The notes below the pieces were generated by a model that made no database searches, was not told the origin of the DNA, and was given only the letters and a program-made list of their open reading frames with translations. Of a stretch of 64,000 bases of DNA, positions 46,628 through 56,478 are shown one piece after another; within the stretch, counting starts at the first letter, position 1, and the number at the start of each line of letters is the position of its first letter. Source of the stretch: Magnetovibrio sp. (GTDB lineage Bacteria > Pseudomonadota > Alphaproteobacteria > Rhodospirillales > Magnetovibrionaceae). The translations under genes and the position numbers were made by a program. The stretch is from the NCBI RefSeq assembly GCF_036568125.1, contig NZ_DATCTF010000015.1:235887-299886 (forward strand). The letters are read 5' to 3'.

Positions 46628-46846
46628 TTATTTGAAGCGGAACGTGATGCGACCCTTGGTCAGGTCGTACGGGGTCATTTCCACCGTCACCTTGTCACCC
46701 GCGAGAACGCGGATGCGGTGCTTGCGCATTTTGCCCGCCGTGTGGGCCAGGATCTCATGTCCGTTTTCCAATTCGACGCGAAACATCGCGTTGGGCAGGA
46801 GTTCGGTCACGACCCCGGAAAATTCAAGTACTTCTTCTTTTGCCAT
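46628..46846 (-). CDS. infA: Translation initiation factor IF-1
   Basis: The 72-residue product from ATG 46846 ([22 protein letters not shown]) is a full-length IF-1 with [33 protein letters not shown]. An ORF extending to 46951 overlaps the phosphatase gene and is not the real start. IF-1 binds the ribosomal A site during initiation. Confidence 0.98.
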   Translation of the reverse strand: MAKEEVLEFSGVVTELLPNAMFRVELENGHEILAHTAGKMRKHRIRVLAGDKVTVEMTPYDLTKGRITFRFK

Positions 46847-46940
46847 CAATCTCTCATTTGCTGTGCTCGAGGCGGCCCCATAAGTGGACAGTTGCGCCCC
46901 AAAGGTCAAGTTTTTTCCCACATTTGAGCGAAAAACATTC

Positions 46941-47393
46941 TCAAATGTCATACGCGGACGGCAACGGAAATTCCGTCTTGATCCGCTCCATCAGTTCATC
47001 GCGCACTTGTCTGTAGGCTTGCAAGCGTTCTTCGCGAGAGCCTTCGACGACACTCGGATCGAATGTATGCCAGAATTCCACCTCGCACGCCATATAGCGC
47101 GTCAGGTCCACAGCCTTGTGCTGAGCTTCCGGCGACAACGAGATCACCAGGTCGAACGAGCTGTCTTCCAAATCGTCGAAGGTCTTGGGCTGATGATCGG
47201 AAATATCGATGCCGATTTCATCCATCACCGTGACGGCGAAGCCGTCCACGTCCTGAGCCCGTACGCCAACCGAATCGACATAGACATCACGACCGTGAAA
47301 ATGACGCATGATCGCCGCCGCCATCGGTGAACGGATGGAGTTCATCGTGCAGGAAAACAAAATGGCGCCCGGCATCGGTTTGGGTAGAGACAT
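46941..47393 (-). CDS. Low-molecular-weight phosphotyrosine phosphatase-like protein
   Basis: The start at 47393 follows GAGGGG. The 150-residue protein has a C-x5-R-S P-loop, CTMNSIRSP (~13-21), and the late acidic motif in WHTFDPSV. Alphaproteobacteria keep this gene between UPF0262 and infA. It could dephosphorylate protein tyrosine or act like an arsenate reductase; the former is more likely given the single P-loop Cys. Confidence 0.85.
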   Translation of the reverse strand: MSLPKPMPGAILFSCTMNSIRSPMAAAIMRHFHGRDVYVDSVGVRAQDVDGFAVTVMDEIGIDISDHQPKTFDDLEDSSFDLVISLSPEAQHKAVDLTRYMACEVEFWHTFDPSVVEGSREERLQAYRQVRDELMERIKTEFPLPSAYDI

Positions 47394-47404
47394 TCGCGAA
47401 CCCC

Positions 47405-47878
47405 TCACCCGCGAATGTGCAGAACGCACACCAAAGTGAACAAACGTCGTGCGGTGTTGTGATCCAGTTCAGCCTTGTCCTTGAGGCGCTGTTCGAGAAT
47501 TTCTGAGCCGTCGTTGTGCAAGCCCCGCCGCCCCATGTCGATGGCTTCGATCTGCGACGGGCTGGAAGTCTTGATGGCTTTGTAATAGCTGTCGCAGACC
47601 ATCAGGTATTCGCGCACGATGGAACGAAACGGCGACAGCGCCAGCATGAAGCGTTTGATCGGCTGGTCATCGACACTGCGCACGTCGAAGGCAAGCCGGT
47701 TTTCTTCGATCGACAGGCGCAAGGTATACGGCCCCTCGGGACCGTCGATCAGGCTGAAGTGATTGTTTTCCAGCAAATCATAGATGGCGACCTTGCGTTC
47801 GTGTTCGACCTGCGGGCTACGGTTGACCACCGTTTGCTCGTCGAGAAAGATCTTTTGGATGCGGGCCTTGTCGGACAT
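47405..47878 (-). CDS. UPF0262 family protein
   Basis: Using ATG 47878 gives 157 residues with the UPF0262 pattern ARIQKIFLDEQTVVNRSPQVEHERKVAIYDLLENNHF and a long C-terminal helix. The family is conserved beside hisD in alphaproteobacteria and has no known function. Confidence 0.9.
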   Translation of the reverse strand: MSDKARIQKIFLDEQTVVNRSPQVEHERKVAIYDLLENNHFSLIDGPEGPYTLRLSIEENRLAFDVRSVDDQPIKRFMLALSPFRSIVREYLMVCDSYYKAIKTSSPSQIEAIDMGRRGLHNDGSEILEQRLKDKAELDHNTARRLFTLVCVLHIRG

Positions 47879-47913
47879 CTCGTCCCCCATTTCGCCGCCT
47901 GTACGCTGTTCAA

Positions 47914-49212
47914 CTAGCCGCGGTTCAAACGGATCGACACGGACAAGCCGTGCGCTTGCAGACCTTCGGCGTCAGCCAGTTTTACCGCTGCCGGGCCGAT
48001 TGCGTTCAAGCTGTCGGCGTCGCAACCGATGAACGTGGTGCGTTTCATGAAATCCAGAACGCCCAGGCCCGATGAGAACCGCGCCGTGCGCGAGGTCGGC
48101 AGGACGTGATTGGGGCCAGCGACATAATCGCCAATGGCTTCGGGCGTATATCGGCCGAGGAAAATCGCACCCGCATTGCGGATTTCGTGAGACAGGGCAT
48201 CGGGATCGGCTACCGCCAGCTCCAGGTGTTCCGGCGCGATGCGGTCGACCAGCACCACACCTTGGCCCATCAGATCGTCGACGGTGATGACCACACCGTA
48301 ATCGGACCAGCTGGCGCGCGCGATCTCTTCGCGGTCCAAGGTCTTCAAATGGCTTTCCACTGCCGCTTCGACACGGCTGGCAAAATCCTTGTCGTCGGTG
48401 ATGAGGATCGATTGCGCGACGCTGTCGTGTTCGGCCTGGCTGAGCAAATCTGCGGCGATCCAACTGGGATCGTTTTCGCCGTCGGCGACCACCAAGATCT
48501 CGCTCGGTCCGGCGATCATGTCGATACCCACGGTGCCGAACACCTGACGTTTCGCCGCCGCCACATAGGCGTTGCCGGGTCCGACGATTTTGTCGACCGC
48601 CTTGATGGTTTCGGTGCCGTAAGCCAGCGCGCCCACGGCTTGCGCGCCGCCGATGCGGTAGATTTCGGTCACGCCGGCGATTTTCGCCGCCGCCAGAACC
48701 AACGGATTGATCACGCCGTCGGGCGTCGGCACCACCATCACCAGACGTTCCACACCCGCCACGTGGGCCGGAATGGCATTCATCAACACCGATGACGGAT
48801 ACGCCGCCAGGCCGCCCGGGACGTAAAGCCCTGCGGCTTCGACCGCGGTCCAGCGATAGCCCAGGCGCACGCCGTCGTCGTCGGTGAAGTCTTCCATATC
48901 GGGCAGTTGCCGTTCGTGGAAAGTTTCGATCCGCTCGGCGGCCAGTTTCAACGCGTCAAGCAGCTCCGGCTCGACCTTGGCCACCGCCGCATCGATCTCT
49001 TCGGCGCTGAAGGCCAAGTCGGCGGCGGTGAGATTTTGACGATCGAACCGGTTGGTGTATTCGACCACCGCCGCGTCGCCGCGCGTCGCCACGTCTTTCA
49101 AGATCGCCGCGACCGCTTCGTTCACATCGACGTCGGCTTCGCGTTTGGCGCCCAGGACCTCTCGGAACCGGGCTTCAAAATCGACATCGGCAATATCAAG
49201 ACGCTTGGGCAT
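47914..49212 (-). CDS. hisD: Histidinol dehydrogenase
   Basis: The 432-residue enzyme (ATG 49212) performs the last two steps of histidine synthesis, NAD+- and Zn2+-dependent. Seen are [63 protein letters not shown] and the C-terminal catalytic/zinc part with [13 protein letters not shown]. The upstream ORF extension (to 49335) overlaps hisG and is rejected. hisG overlaps its start by 17 nt. Confidence 0.98.
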   Translation of the reverse strand: MPKRLDIADVDFEARFREVLGAKREADVDVNEAVAAILKDVATRGDAAVVEYTNRFDRQNLTAADLAFSAEEIDAAVAKVEPELLDALKLAAERIETFHERQLPDMEDFTDDDGVRLGYRWTAVEAAGLYVPGGLAAYPSSVLMNAIPAHVAGVERLVMVVPTPDGVINPLVLAAAKIAGVTEIYRIGGAQAVGALAYGTETIKAVDKIVGPGNAYVAAAKRQVFGTVGIDMIAGPSEILVVADGENDPSWIAADLLSQAEHDSVAQSILITDDKDFASRVEAAVESHLKTLDREEIARASWSDYGVVITVDDLMGQGVVLVDRIAPEHLELAVADPDALSHEIRNAGAIFLGRYTPEAIGDYVAGPNHVLPTSRTARFSSGLGVLDFMKRTTFIGCDADSLNAIGPAAVKLADAEGLQAHGLSVSIRLNRG

Positions 49213-49870
49213 CGATGGCCTCCCGGAAACGTTCGATCCAGCCGCCGATTTCGTCGGGGCGGGTTTTCCATGCGGTGCGGTTGACCGCCAACCGCGAGGT
49301 GATCTCGGCGATGGTTTCCACCTCGACCAAGCCATTGGCTTTCAAGGTCGCCCCGGTGGACACCAAATCGACGATGCGCGAGCACAGGCCCATCGCCGGG
49401 GCCAGTTCCATCGCGCCGTTGAGCTTGATGCATTCCGCCTGCACGCCGCGATGGGCGAAGTGCTTTTTGGTGATTTCCGGATATTTGGTGGCGACACGGA
49501 CATGCGACCATGTGCTGGGGTCGTCTTCTTGGCCCAGCTCGACCGGTTCGGCCACGGCCATGCGGCAATATCCGATGCCGAGATCCAGCGGCGCGTAAAT
49601 TTCCGGATTGTCGAATTCCATCAACACGTCCGCACCCGCAACCCCCAAATGCGCCGCGCCGAAAGCGACGAAAGTGGCGACATCGAAACTGCGCACGCGA
49701 ATGATTTCCAGATTGGCGTGATTGGTGGCGAACGACAGCTTGCGCGACTTCGGGTCGTCGAAGTCGGCTTCGGGCTCGATACCGGCGGCGCGCACGATGG
49801 GCATTACCTCTTCGAGGATGCGGCCCTTGGGCAGCGCCAAAACCAAATTGTCTTTCGCAGATGCACTCAC
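49196..49870 (-). CDS. hisG: ATP phosphoribosyltransferase, short form
   Basis: The start is GTG 49870 with GGAG eight bases before it (GTG 49885 is also open), giving 224 residues. It has [27 protein letters not shown], and the PRPP loop [14 protein letters not shown]. At this length it lacks the C-terminal regulatory domain, so it needs HisZ as partner. First step of histidine synthesis. It overlaps hisD by 17 nt. Confidence 0.96.
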   Translation of the reverse strand: MSASAKDNLVLALPKGRILEEVMPIVRAAGIEPEADFDDPKSRKLSFATNHANLEIIRVRSFDVATFVAFGAAHLGVAGADVLMEFDNPEIYAPLDLGIGYCRMAVAEPVELGQEDDPSTWSHVRVATKYPEITKKHFAHRGVQAECIKLNGAMELAPAMGLCSRIVDLVSTGATLKANGLVEVETIAEITSRLAVNRTAWKTRPDEIGGWIERFREAIDAQAS

Positions 49871-49958
49871 GTCAAATCTCCACACCCCCGATTATCGGGA
49901 AGGCGGCATGTATAAAGGGTTTTTCGGTTTGTTTCCAGGGTGCTTTGCGGGAATATGC

Positions 49959-51245
49959 TTATTCGCGCACCCGTTCGATTTGTGCACCGCACGCAGCCAG
50001 TTTCTCTTCCAGGCGCTCATAACCACGATCTAGGTGATAAACGCGGTTGATCACGGTCTCGCCCTCGGCCACCAACGCGGCCAAAACCAACGAACTCGAC
50101 GCACGCAAGTCGGTCGCCATAACCTGTGCGCCGGACAGTTTTTTCACCCCACGCACGATCGCCGAACGCCCATGCACGTTGATGTCCGCGCCCATGCGCA
50201 GCAATTCTGGCACGTGCATAAAGCGATTTTCGAAAATCGTCTCGGTGATCATCGAAGCCCCCTGCGCCACCGATGCCAGCACCATCATTTGCGCCTGCAT
50301 ATCGGTGGGGAAGCCCGGATAAGGCTCGGTCATCACGTCGAATCCCTTGATCTCGCCGTTTTTTCGGCTGACGCGCAGGCCGTCCTCAACCTCTTCGACT
50401 TCGACCCCGGCGCGACGCATCACATCGACCACCGCTTCGATCAAGTCGATGCGCCCGCCCTTGAGCACCACATCGCCGCCGGTCACCGCCGCGGCGACCG
50501 CATACGAGCCCATTTCGATGCGATCCACCACCACCGCATAATCGGCGCCGTGCAGGCTGTCCACGCCTTGGACTTTCAAGGTGTCGGTGCCGATGCCTTC
50601 GATCTTCGCGCCCATGGCGACCAGACACTTGGCCAGATCGGTCACTTCGGGTTCGCGCGCGGCGTTGCCGATGACGGTTTCGCCGCGGGCCAAACACGCT
50701 GCCATCAAGATATTTTCGGTGCCGCCCACGGTGACCACGGGAAACAGCACGTGGCCGCCCTTCAGACCGTTGGGGGCCTTGGCCTCGACGTAACCTTCCG
50801 ACAGCTCGATTTCCGCGCCCAGTGCTTCCAGGGCTTTGAGATGCAAATCCACCGGCCGCGTACCGATGGCGCAGCCGCCCGGCAACGACACCCGCGCGTG
50901 GCCGTGCTTGGCGACCAGCGGCCCCAGCACCAGAACCGACGCGCGCATGCGCCGCACCAGTTCATAAGGCGCGGTGGTTTCGGACAGCCCCGACGCATTC
51001 AAAGCGAACACTCGGCCCATGTGCCCGCCGTTGGGCGCGTCGCCTTCCATGGATATGCTCACGCCCATTTCGCTCATCAAATGGGCCATGGTGGAAATGT
51101 CGGCCAGATGCGGCAGATTGGACAAGCGCAGCACGTCGTCGGTCAGCAGGCTGGCGGCCATCAACGGCAACGAGGCGTTTTTCGCCCCGCCGATGGCGAT
51201 GGTGCCGTTCAAAGGCTTGCCGCCGCGAATCACGATCTTGTCCAT
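49959..51245 (-). CDS. murA: UDP-N-acetylglucosamine 1-carboxyvinyltransferase
   Basis: The 428-residue protein starts [31 protein letters not shown] and has [16 protein letters not shown] with the active-site Cys, GTENILMAA and DRIEMGSYA. It transfers enolpyruvate from PEP to UDP-GlcNAc, the first committed step of peptidoglycan synthesis and the fosfomycin target (Cys type, so presumably sensitive). Confidence 0.98.
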   Translation of the reverse strand: MDKIVIRGGKPLNGTIAIGGAKNASLPLMAASLLTDDVLRLSNLPHLADISTMAHLMSEMGVSISMEGDAPNGGHMGRVFALNASGLSETTAPYELVRRMRASVLVLGPLVAKHGHARVSLPGGCAIGTRPVDLHLKALEALGAEIELSEGYVEAKAPNGLKGGHVLFPVVTVGGTENILMAACLARGETVIGNAAREPEVTDLAKCLVAMGAKIEGIGTDTLKVQGVDSLHGADYAVVVDRIEMGSYAVAAAVTGGDVVLKGGRIDLIEAVVDVMRRAGVEVEEVEDGLRVSRKNGEIKGFDVMTEPYPGFPTDMQAQMMVLASVAQGASMITETIFENRFMHVPELLRMGADINVHGRSAIVRGVKKLSGAQVMATDLRASSSLVLAALVAEGETVINRVYHLDRGYERLEEKLAACGAQIERVRE

Positions 51246-51354
51246 GTGCTATCCAAAACTGGTCGTTTAACAGGGTTGTTGTGCCCGGCTTTTAGCCCAA
51301 GCCCCCTTGCGTCACAAGCCCCGCAAGACAATTGCAGCGCGCGGATGGAATACG

Positions 51355-51540
51355 TTACTCGGTCTCGGTGGCTTTTTCAGGGCCGGATTCCGGGTTGCCT
51401 GCGGTCTTTGCCCGGGTGCGGCTTTGCTGTTTGCGCTTTTGCAAATTGGCCCGCAAGGCCGCGTTGAGGCGTTCCTGACGCGCCGTTTGCGCATCCGAAG
51501 AAGGCGGGTTCTTGCCACTTTTGGGCTGATCGTCTGTCAT
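51355..51540 (-). CDS. Small basic hypothetical protein upstream of murA
   Basis: A 61-residue charged protein: DDQPKSGKNPP, then ARQERLNAALRANLQKRKQQSRTRAK and an acidic end. Similar short, disordered proteins lie beside murA in related bacteria. No structure or function predicted. Confidence 0.55.
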   Translation of the reverse strand: MTDDQPKSGKNPPSSDAQTARQERLNAALRANLQKRKQQSRTRAKTAGNPESGPEKATETE

Positions 51541-51659
51541 GGTTGGTCATTCTTCATAATGGGCACCGAGGCCCCCACCATGGGACGTGAAAAAAATCGC
51601 GTCAAGGACGCTTGCCTTTCCCAATTCCCTGTGGCATGTTCCGCGCGCTTTCAGCATGT

Positions 51660-51734
51660 GCCGCCGTAGCTCAGGGGTAGAGCGCACCCTTGGTAAGGGT
51701 GAGGTCGACAGTTCAATTCTGTCCGGCGGCACCA
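51660..51734 (+). tRNA. tRNA-Thr (GGT), site of island integration
   Basis: The 75-nt gene starts GCCGCCGTAGCTCAG. Its anticodon arm CACCCTTGGTAAGGGTG presents GGT, the T arm is CGACAGTTCAATTCTGTCC, and CCA is encoded. GCCGCCG pairs with CGGCGGC. Its 3' part from the anticodon loop is duplicated at 61730-61772, where the island ends. Confidence 0.97.
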
Positions 51735-51739
51735 TTCTC
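51688..51739 (+). repeat. attL: left copy of the 52-bp attachment repeat
   Basis: It begins CCTTGGTAAGGG in the anticodon arm of tRNA-Thr and ends ACCATTCTC just past the tRNA. Every base matches 61730-61781. The intact tRNA is on this side, so this is the reconstituted end. Confidence 0.93.
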
Positions 51740-51772
51740 TCCAATGACTTAGCCGGATTTTACTGACACCGT

Positions 51773-52783
51773 TTAGGCTGACTGTGCCGAAACTGTGCCA
51801 TAGGCGTTTAAGGCCCCGATTGCCCGTTCTTGGAAGTCGGGGGCCAAGTGTGCGTAACGTTGCACCATTTCGAAGCTTTTATGCCCCGTCAGGTGCATCA
51901 CCTCATACAAAGACACGCCTTGCTGAACGAGGCGTGAGGCGAACGTGTGACGCAGATCGTGAAAGCGGAAGTCTTCGACCTCCGCCCGTTTGCAAGCGCG
52001 CCCAAAGGCCGTTTTCACGTCCTTGATGGCTTGCCCGCGATAGGTGAACACCGGACCAGAGGCTTTAGGCTTCAAACCCTGCAGAATCCGTTTTGCGCGG
52101 TCCGTCAAGCGAACCGTGCGGTCTTCACCGTTTTTGGTCTTTCGAAACGTAACGAAACCGCGATCCAAATCGACGTTCTGCCAATCCAGTTTCAAGAGCT
52201 CGGACTTCCGCCCGCCCGTATCAACGGCGAAACCGATCAACGCCCGCAGATGCGGCTTACCTGCCATCAGCAAACGCTGTTCTTCTTCGACCGTCAGCCA
52301 ACGGCATCGCCCCGGTTCAACCTTGATCCGGGGAAACGGCGGAACTTGAGCCAAGTACTCTTCACGAAACGCCTTGTTCAAGATGGCTTTGAGAACCGTG
52401 AGTTCCCGCAAGGCTGTTGCGGGTTTCATCCGTTCCAAAAGCTCATCCACCCATTTGCGCATAACGGCGTGGGTGACACCAGAAAGGCTCAGATCGCCGA
52501 AGCGGTCCAATAACCTTTGCAAGATATACTTATCACGCGCCTTATAGCCCACCGGATTGTCCCTTTGGCGTTCTTGTCCGTATCGCAGCGCCGCTTCCAC
52601 GAACGGGACTTCGGGAATCACCGCGAAGTGCTGTTCCAAAAAGCTTTCTTGCTGCCATTTCGCCGCCAAAGCTTGGGCTAACTTTTTATCGTCAGTCCCA
52701 GTGCTTTTGCGGTGTCGGCGACCTTTCTGGTCTGCCCAATCAACCCACCACTTAGTGGAGTTTTTGCGTTGGTAGATACGCAT
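51773..52783 (-). CDS. Tyrosine recombinase (phage/island integrase)
   Basis: The 336-residue integrase has the P4/lambda-type layout: N-terminal SAM-like/AP2-like DNA binding (~1-60, WWVDWADQKGRRHRKSTGTDD), core-binding helices (~60-160) and catalytic domain with Arg (GGRKSELL), Lys (TKNGEDR), HDLRHTFASRLVQQG (His, Arg), GHKS (His) and the nucleophile Tyr (MVQRYAHL). It faces the tRNA; the stop is 39 bp past the tRNA end. It catalyses insertion and excision of the island. Confidence 0.95.
   Translation of the reverse strand: MRIYQRKNSTKWWVDWADQKGRRHRKSTGTDDKKLAQALAAKWQQESFLEQHFAVIPEVPFVEAALRYGQERQRDNPVGYKARDKYILQRLLDRFGDLSLSGVTHAVMRKWVDELLERMKPATALRELTVLKAILNKAFREEYLAQVPPFPRIKVEPGRCRWLTVEEEQRLLMAGKPHLRALIGFAVDTGGRKSELLKLDWQNVDLDRGFVTFRKTKNGEDRTVRLTDRAKRILQGLKPKASGPVFTYRGQAIKDVKTAFGRACKRAEVEDFRFHDLRHTFASRLVQQGVSLYEVMHLTGHKSFEMVQRYAHLAPDFQERAIGALNAYGTVSAQSA
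51782..51799. repeat. Candidate integrase arm-type sites near attL
   Basis: CTGTGCC occurs at 51782-51788 and 51793-51799, 11 bp (one helical turn) apart, inside the 3' end of the integrase gene. The same pair, CTGTGCCAAAACTGTGCC, occurs near the other end of the island at 61607-61624. Confidence 0.45.
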
Positions 52784-53007
52784 GTTTGCCGTCCTTTCTG
52801 CTGAGCAGAAGTTCGGGCGCTGTTGTGCGCCTTATTCTGCTCTGCATAGGCCTCGATATCAACGGTGTCCCACCGTTTGCAGCGCGGCCCAAAATCCACA
52901 AACGGGATATCCAGGCTCATAAACGTATCCACGCACACGCCCAGCCACGCCGCCGCTTCATCCCGCGACAAATAACGCTTAACTGGCAATTGCACGTCCA
53001 CGCCCAT
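52678..53007 (-). CDS. HTH (excisionase/AlpA-like) protein, overlapping the integrase start
   Basis: A 109-residue protein with an N-terminal winged-helix-like segment, YLSRDEAAAWLGVCVDTFMSLDIPFVDFGPRCKRWDTVDIEAYAEQ (residues ~12-57), typical of AlpA/MerR-like excisionases. The second half is a disordered tail. It overlaps the integrase start by 106 nt in another frame. It probably controls island excision or integrase expression; the tail may partly reflect the overlap constraint. Confidence 0.7.
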   Translation of the reverse strand: MGVDVQLPVKRYLSRDEAAAWLGVCVDTFMSLDIPFVDFGPRCKRWDTVDIEAYAEQNKAHNSARTSAQQKGRQTCVSTNAKTPLSGGLIGQTRKVADTAKALGLTIKS

Positions 53008-53029
53008 GAGCGTTCGAATCCCTTAACCA

Positions 53030-53545
53030 TCCGTTTCGGAAAATTCCCAGAAAAGCCGGAAAATTTCCGTAATCCGTATACGTATACGGACCTCGGACCC
53101 TTAAGGTCCGGTTCCGGGAATTTCCCCTAGGGAATTTTCCGGAATGCCTTAACTAAGGGCCGTGTTCTACAGATTGGCCGAAACGATTTCGAAGGTCCGT
53201 TCCCTTAGCTAAGGGAAAGCGCCCAAGAGACATTCGCTAAGCTAAGCGAATCCTGTCCGGCCCATCCGTTACGGAAAAGGTGCCGAACTAGCTAAGCTAA
53301 GACCTCTTCCCGTTACGTTACGAAAGGAAGCCGGCCCACATTCGCGAAAAACCGCTTTCGATTCGTAACGTAAGGAAAGGCTATAGGAGGAAATTGGTGG
53401 ACGTCTCGCTCCCGTACGGGTTTTAAACCCGGGTATTTTCCCCGGGAAATAAACCCGGAAAAACAAAAATCCCATACGGGAAATTTTCCCGGGATTTTAG
53501 ATATTCCCGTTACGGGTTTTAAGCACAGAATATAGCATTCGGCTT
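53030..53545. repeat. Palindrome-dense non-coding region
   Basis: About a dozen distinct short palindromes are packed into ~500 bp. Clear ones are TCCGTATACGTATACGGA (53073-53090), TTCCCTTAGCTAAGGGAA (53200-53217) and CCCGTACGGG (53411-53420); ATTCGCT/AGCGAAT arms (53232-53251), TCCGTTACGGA (53265-53275), TTCGCGAA (53341-53348) and CCCGTTACGGG (53506-53516) join them. A ~33-bp imperfect one centres on CTAG (53112-53144). They differ in sequence, so this is not a simple repeat. It lies between the HTH gene and hsdM. Confidence 0.8.
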
Positions 53546-53636
53546 AGGCAAGGCCGCATACCCCAATGCTACTCGTGACAACCCATAGGTATTGTGTGTA
53601 TCTATTAACTGATATCAAAACAATCGAGTAGGCGGC

Positions 53637-55214
53637 ATGACCGAAGAGCAAAAAAGACAGCTTGAGCAGCAACTTTGGAATATCGCCAACACTTTGCGTG
53701 GTCGGATGGATGCCGACGAATTCCGCGACTACATCCTTGGCTTCATCTTCTACAAATACCTCTCAGAGAAAATGTATGCCTACGCAAACAAAATTCTCGA
53801 ACAAGACGAGATGCTTTACCTCCCTATTCTCGAAGGTGACGATGAGGGAGAGGAGATCATCGAGGCGGTCAAAGAAGAATCTGTTGCCGAACTCGGTTAT
53901 TTTCTGCGTCCATCGGAGTTGTTTAGTGAACTGGCAAAGCGTGGGACCGCTCACGGCAAGGAGGACGCAAGCACCTTCATCCTCGATGACCTGACACGCA
54001 TCCTCAACAATATTGAACATTCGACGCTAGGGACAGACAGCGAGGACGATTTCGACAAGCTGTTCGAAGACCTTGACTTAACTTCGACCAAGCTTGGTCG
54101 GACGGAGAAGGCCAAAAACGATGTTATCGTTCGGGTGCTCATGCACCTCAACGAAATCGACTTCGAACTCTACAAATCCGATTCCGACGTGTTGGGCGAC
54201 GCCTATGAATACCTCATCGGCAAATTCGCAGCGGGGGCCGGAAAAAAGGCCGGGGAATTCTATACGCCACGTGAAGTCTCAACGATATTGGCTCGCATCG
54301 TAACGGGCGGAAAGCGCATTAAAAACGTTTATGATCCGACCTGCGGTTCTGGTTCCTTGTTGCTCCGAGTGGCACGGGAAGCGGAAAACTCGGAATCCGT
54401 AGAGTTCTTCGGGCAGGAGATGAATCGGACGACCTACAACCTTGCTCGAATGAACATGCTCCTACACGGCGTTCATTATTCACGGTTCGATATCAAGCAA
54501 GAGGACACACTTGAACATCCGCAACATCCATTGGATATGCGGTTTGAAGCCGTCGTAGCCAATCCTCCGTTTTCGGCAAAATGGAGCGCCAATGTTGCAC
54601 TCGAAACCGATGATCGCTTTTCCCAATATGGGCGGCTGGCTCCGTCGTCAAAAGCGGATTTCGCGTTCGTTCAACACATGCTGCATTTTCTCGACGACAG
54701 CGGAACTATGGCCGTCATCCTGCCCCATGGCGTGCTGTTTCGGGGTGGTGCAGAAGCCCATATCCGACGCTACATCATCGAAGACCGTAACTGGCTGGAT
54801 GCCGTCATTGGCCTACCCGCCAACATCTTTTACGGCACCGGAATTCCCACCTGTATCTTGGTCTTCAAGAAATGCCGAGAACGCGACGATATCCTGTTTA
54901 TCGATGCAAGTGGCCACTATGAAAAACAGAAAAATCAGAACGTGCTTAAAGCAGAAGACGTCTCTCGTATTATTGAAACCTTAGAAGAGCGCAAGGAAGT
55001 TGAAAAGTATAGTCATTGCGCCTTAATGGCTGAGGTCAAGGAGAATGAATTTAATCTCAACATCCCACGCTATGTGGATGCATTTGAGCCGGATGAACCG
55101 GTTGACCTCGACGCAGTGACCCGTGAGTTGACGGCGCTGGAACCGTTATTAACGGAAAACGACGAGACCATAGCCAAGTTTTGTGCTGAACTTGGCATCA
55201 AGGCTCCTATCTAA
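53637..55214 (+). CDS. hsdM: Type I restriction-modification methyltransferase subunit HsdM
   Basis: The 525-residue protein has an N-terminal HsdM domain (~7-150) and an N6-adenine methyltransferase domain: FYTPREVSTILA, SAM site DPTCGSGSLLL (~233-243) and catalytic NPPF (309-312). With HsdS it methylates adenine at the target site. The stop TAA shares its last base with the hsdS start (TAATG). Confidence 0.97.
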   Translation: MTEEQKRQLEQQLWNIANTLRGRMDADEFRDYILGFIFYKYLSEKMYAYANKILEQDEMLYLPILEGDDEGEEIIEAVKEESVAELGYFLRPSELFSELAKRGTAHGKEDASTFILDDLTRILNNIEHSTLGTDSEDDFDKLFEDLDLTSTKLGRTEKAKNDVIVRVLMHLNEIDFELYKSDSDVLGDAYEYLIGKFAAGAGKKAGEFYTPREVSTILARIVTGGKRIKNVYDPTCGSGSLLLRVAREAENSESVEFFGQEMNRTTYNLARMNMLLHGVHYSRFDIKQEDTLEHPQHPLDMRFEAVVANPPFSAKWSANVALETDDRFSQYGRLAPSSKADFAFVQHMLHFLDDSGTMAVILPHGVLFRGGAEAHIRRYIIEDRNWLDAVIGLPANIFYGTGIPTCILVFKKCRERDDILFIDASGHYEKQKNQNVLKAEDVSRIIETLEERKEVEKYSHCALMAEVKENEFNLNIPRYVDAFEPDEPVDLDAVTRELTALEPLLTENDETIAKFCAELGIKAPI

Positions 55215-56470
55215 TGTCTGTACGCCACAAAATCTATCCAGACTCAGTCAAACATGGAATCCCTACATTGGGGCCTCTTCGACCTGGTTGGCAGCGGTTT
55301 CACATTGGAGACTTGTTTGAAGAGGCTCTCCGGCCGGTTCAAATGGATGACCAAACTGAGTATGATTTGATTACTGTAAAACGCTCCCGTGGAGGTGCGG
55401 TTAAACGGGAAACCTTGCTTGGGCGTGATATCGCCGTGAAAACACAGTTTCGCGTTGAGGCGAATGATTTCCTGATTTCCAAACGACAAATCGTTCACGG
55501 TGCATGTGCTGTCGTTCCACCAGAACTTGCTGGTTCAATTGTATCAAATGAATATGCAGTCCTAAGGTGCCGCTCCAACATCGACATTAGGTTTCTGAAT
55601 TATCTATCTCATTCGATTTACTTTCAGGAAACGTGCTTTCACTCAAGTATTGGGGTTCATGTCGAAAAGATGATCTTCAAACTTGCGGATTGGTTTAATT
55701 GGGAAATTGACATTCCTGTAGGTGAGGAACAACAGCAAATAATAGACTTTTTGTCTTCGGTAGATCACCGGCTTTCTGCGTTGCGTAGAAAACGCAGCCT
55801 ATTGGAGGACTACAAGCGGGGGGTCATGCAGCAGATTTTCTCACAGGAGATCCGCTTTAAACGCAAAGACGGTAAGAACTTCCCAATGTGGGAAGAGAGA
55901 GAACTAGGCAAAATTGGAAAAACATATGGAGGACTGAACGGCAAAAGCGCCAATGATTTTGGTGATGGATTTCCGTTTGTTACATACACGCAAATTTTTA
56001 GATCTTCATATGTACAGCCTGATGATTGCGGCCTCGTAAGAGTTGGAAAAAATGAAAATCAAAATGAGGTTCGAGTTGGTGACGTACTTTTTACAGCTTC
56101 ATCGGAAACGCCAGATGAAGTCGGATATGCATCAGCAGTCTGCACTGAAATCCCGAAAACATATCTAAATAGTTTTTCATTTGGATTTAGGCCAAATAAA
56201 ATTGACGATCTGATTCCCGAGTTCTCTCGATATCTATTTCGGAGCAACAAATACCGCGCACTAATATTTCCACTAGCTCAGGGCATAACTAGATACAACA
56301 TTTCAAAGTCCAGTTTTTTGAAATTGAAACTATGTTTTCCTCATCCTGATGAGCAGCGGAAAATTGCAGACTTTCTCTCCGCTATTGATGCCAAAATTGA
56401 TGCTGTAGCCGGACAAGCTAACCATACTGAGACCTATAAAAAAGGCCTCTTACAGCAGATGTTCGTGTGA
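55214..56470 (+). CDS. hsdS: Type I restriction-modification specificity subunit HsdS
   Basis: The 418-residue protein has two target-recognition domains, each followed by a helical spacer with the pattern QQQIIDFLSSVDHRLSALRRKRSLLEDYKRGVMQQIF (~170-205) and QRKIADFLSAIDAKIDAV...YKKGLLQQMF at the end. It reads the two half-sites of the DNA target. The gene is markedly A+T-rich relative to its neighbours, which suggests exchange of recognition domains from another source. Confidence 0.95.
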   Translation: MSVRHKIYPDSVKHGIPTLGPLRPGWQRFHIGDLFEEALRPVQMDDQTEYDLITVKRSRGGAVKRETLLGRDIAVKTQFRVEANDFLISKRQIVHGACAVVPPELAGSIVSNEYAVLRCRSNIDIRFLNYLSHSIYFQETCFHSSIGVHVEKMIFKLADWFNWEIDIPVGEEQQQIIDFLSSVDHRLSALRRKRSLLEDYKRGVMQQIFSQEIRFKRKDGKNFPMWEERELGKIGKTYGGLNGKSANDFGDGFPFVTYTQIFRSSYVQPDDCGLVRVGKNENQNEVRVGDVLFTASSETPDEVGYASAVCTEIPKTYLNSFSFGFRPNKIDDLIPEFSRYLFRSNKYRALIFPLAQGITRYNISKSSFLKLKLCFPHPDEQRKIADFLSAIDAKIDAVAGQANHTETYKKGLLQQMFV

Positions 56471-56478
56471 GGCCGAAT

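Noticed and set aside
50034..51467. A 477-codon open frame opposite murA
   Set aside because: It lies opposite a certain murA and shows the same shadow composition.
53030..53545. CRISPR array in the palindrome-rich spacer
   Set aside because: There is no constant repeat or regular spacing; the palindromes differ from one another.
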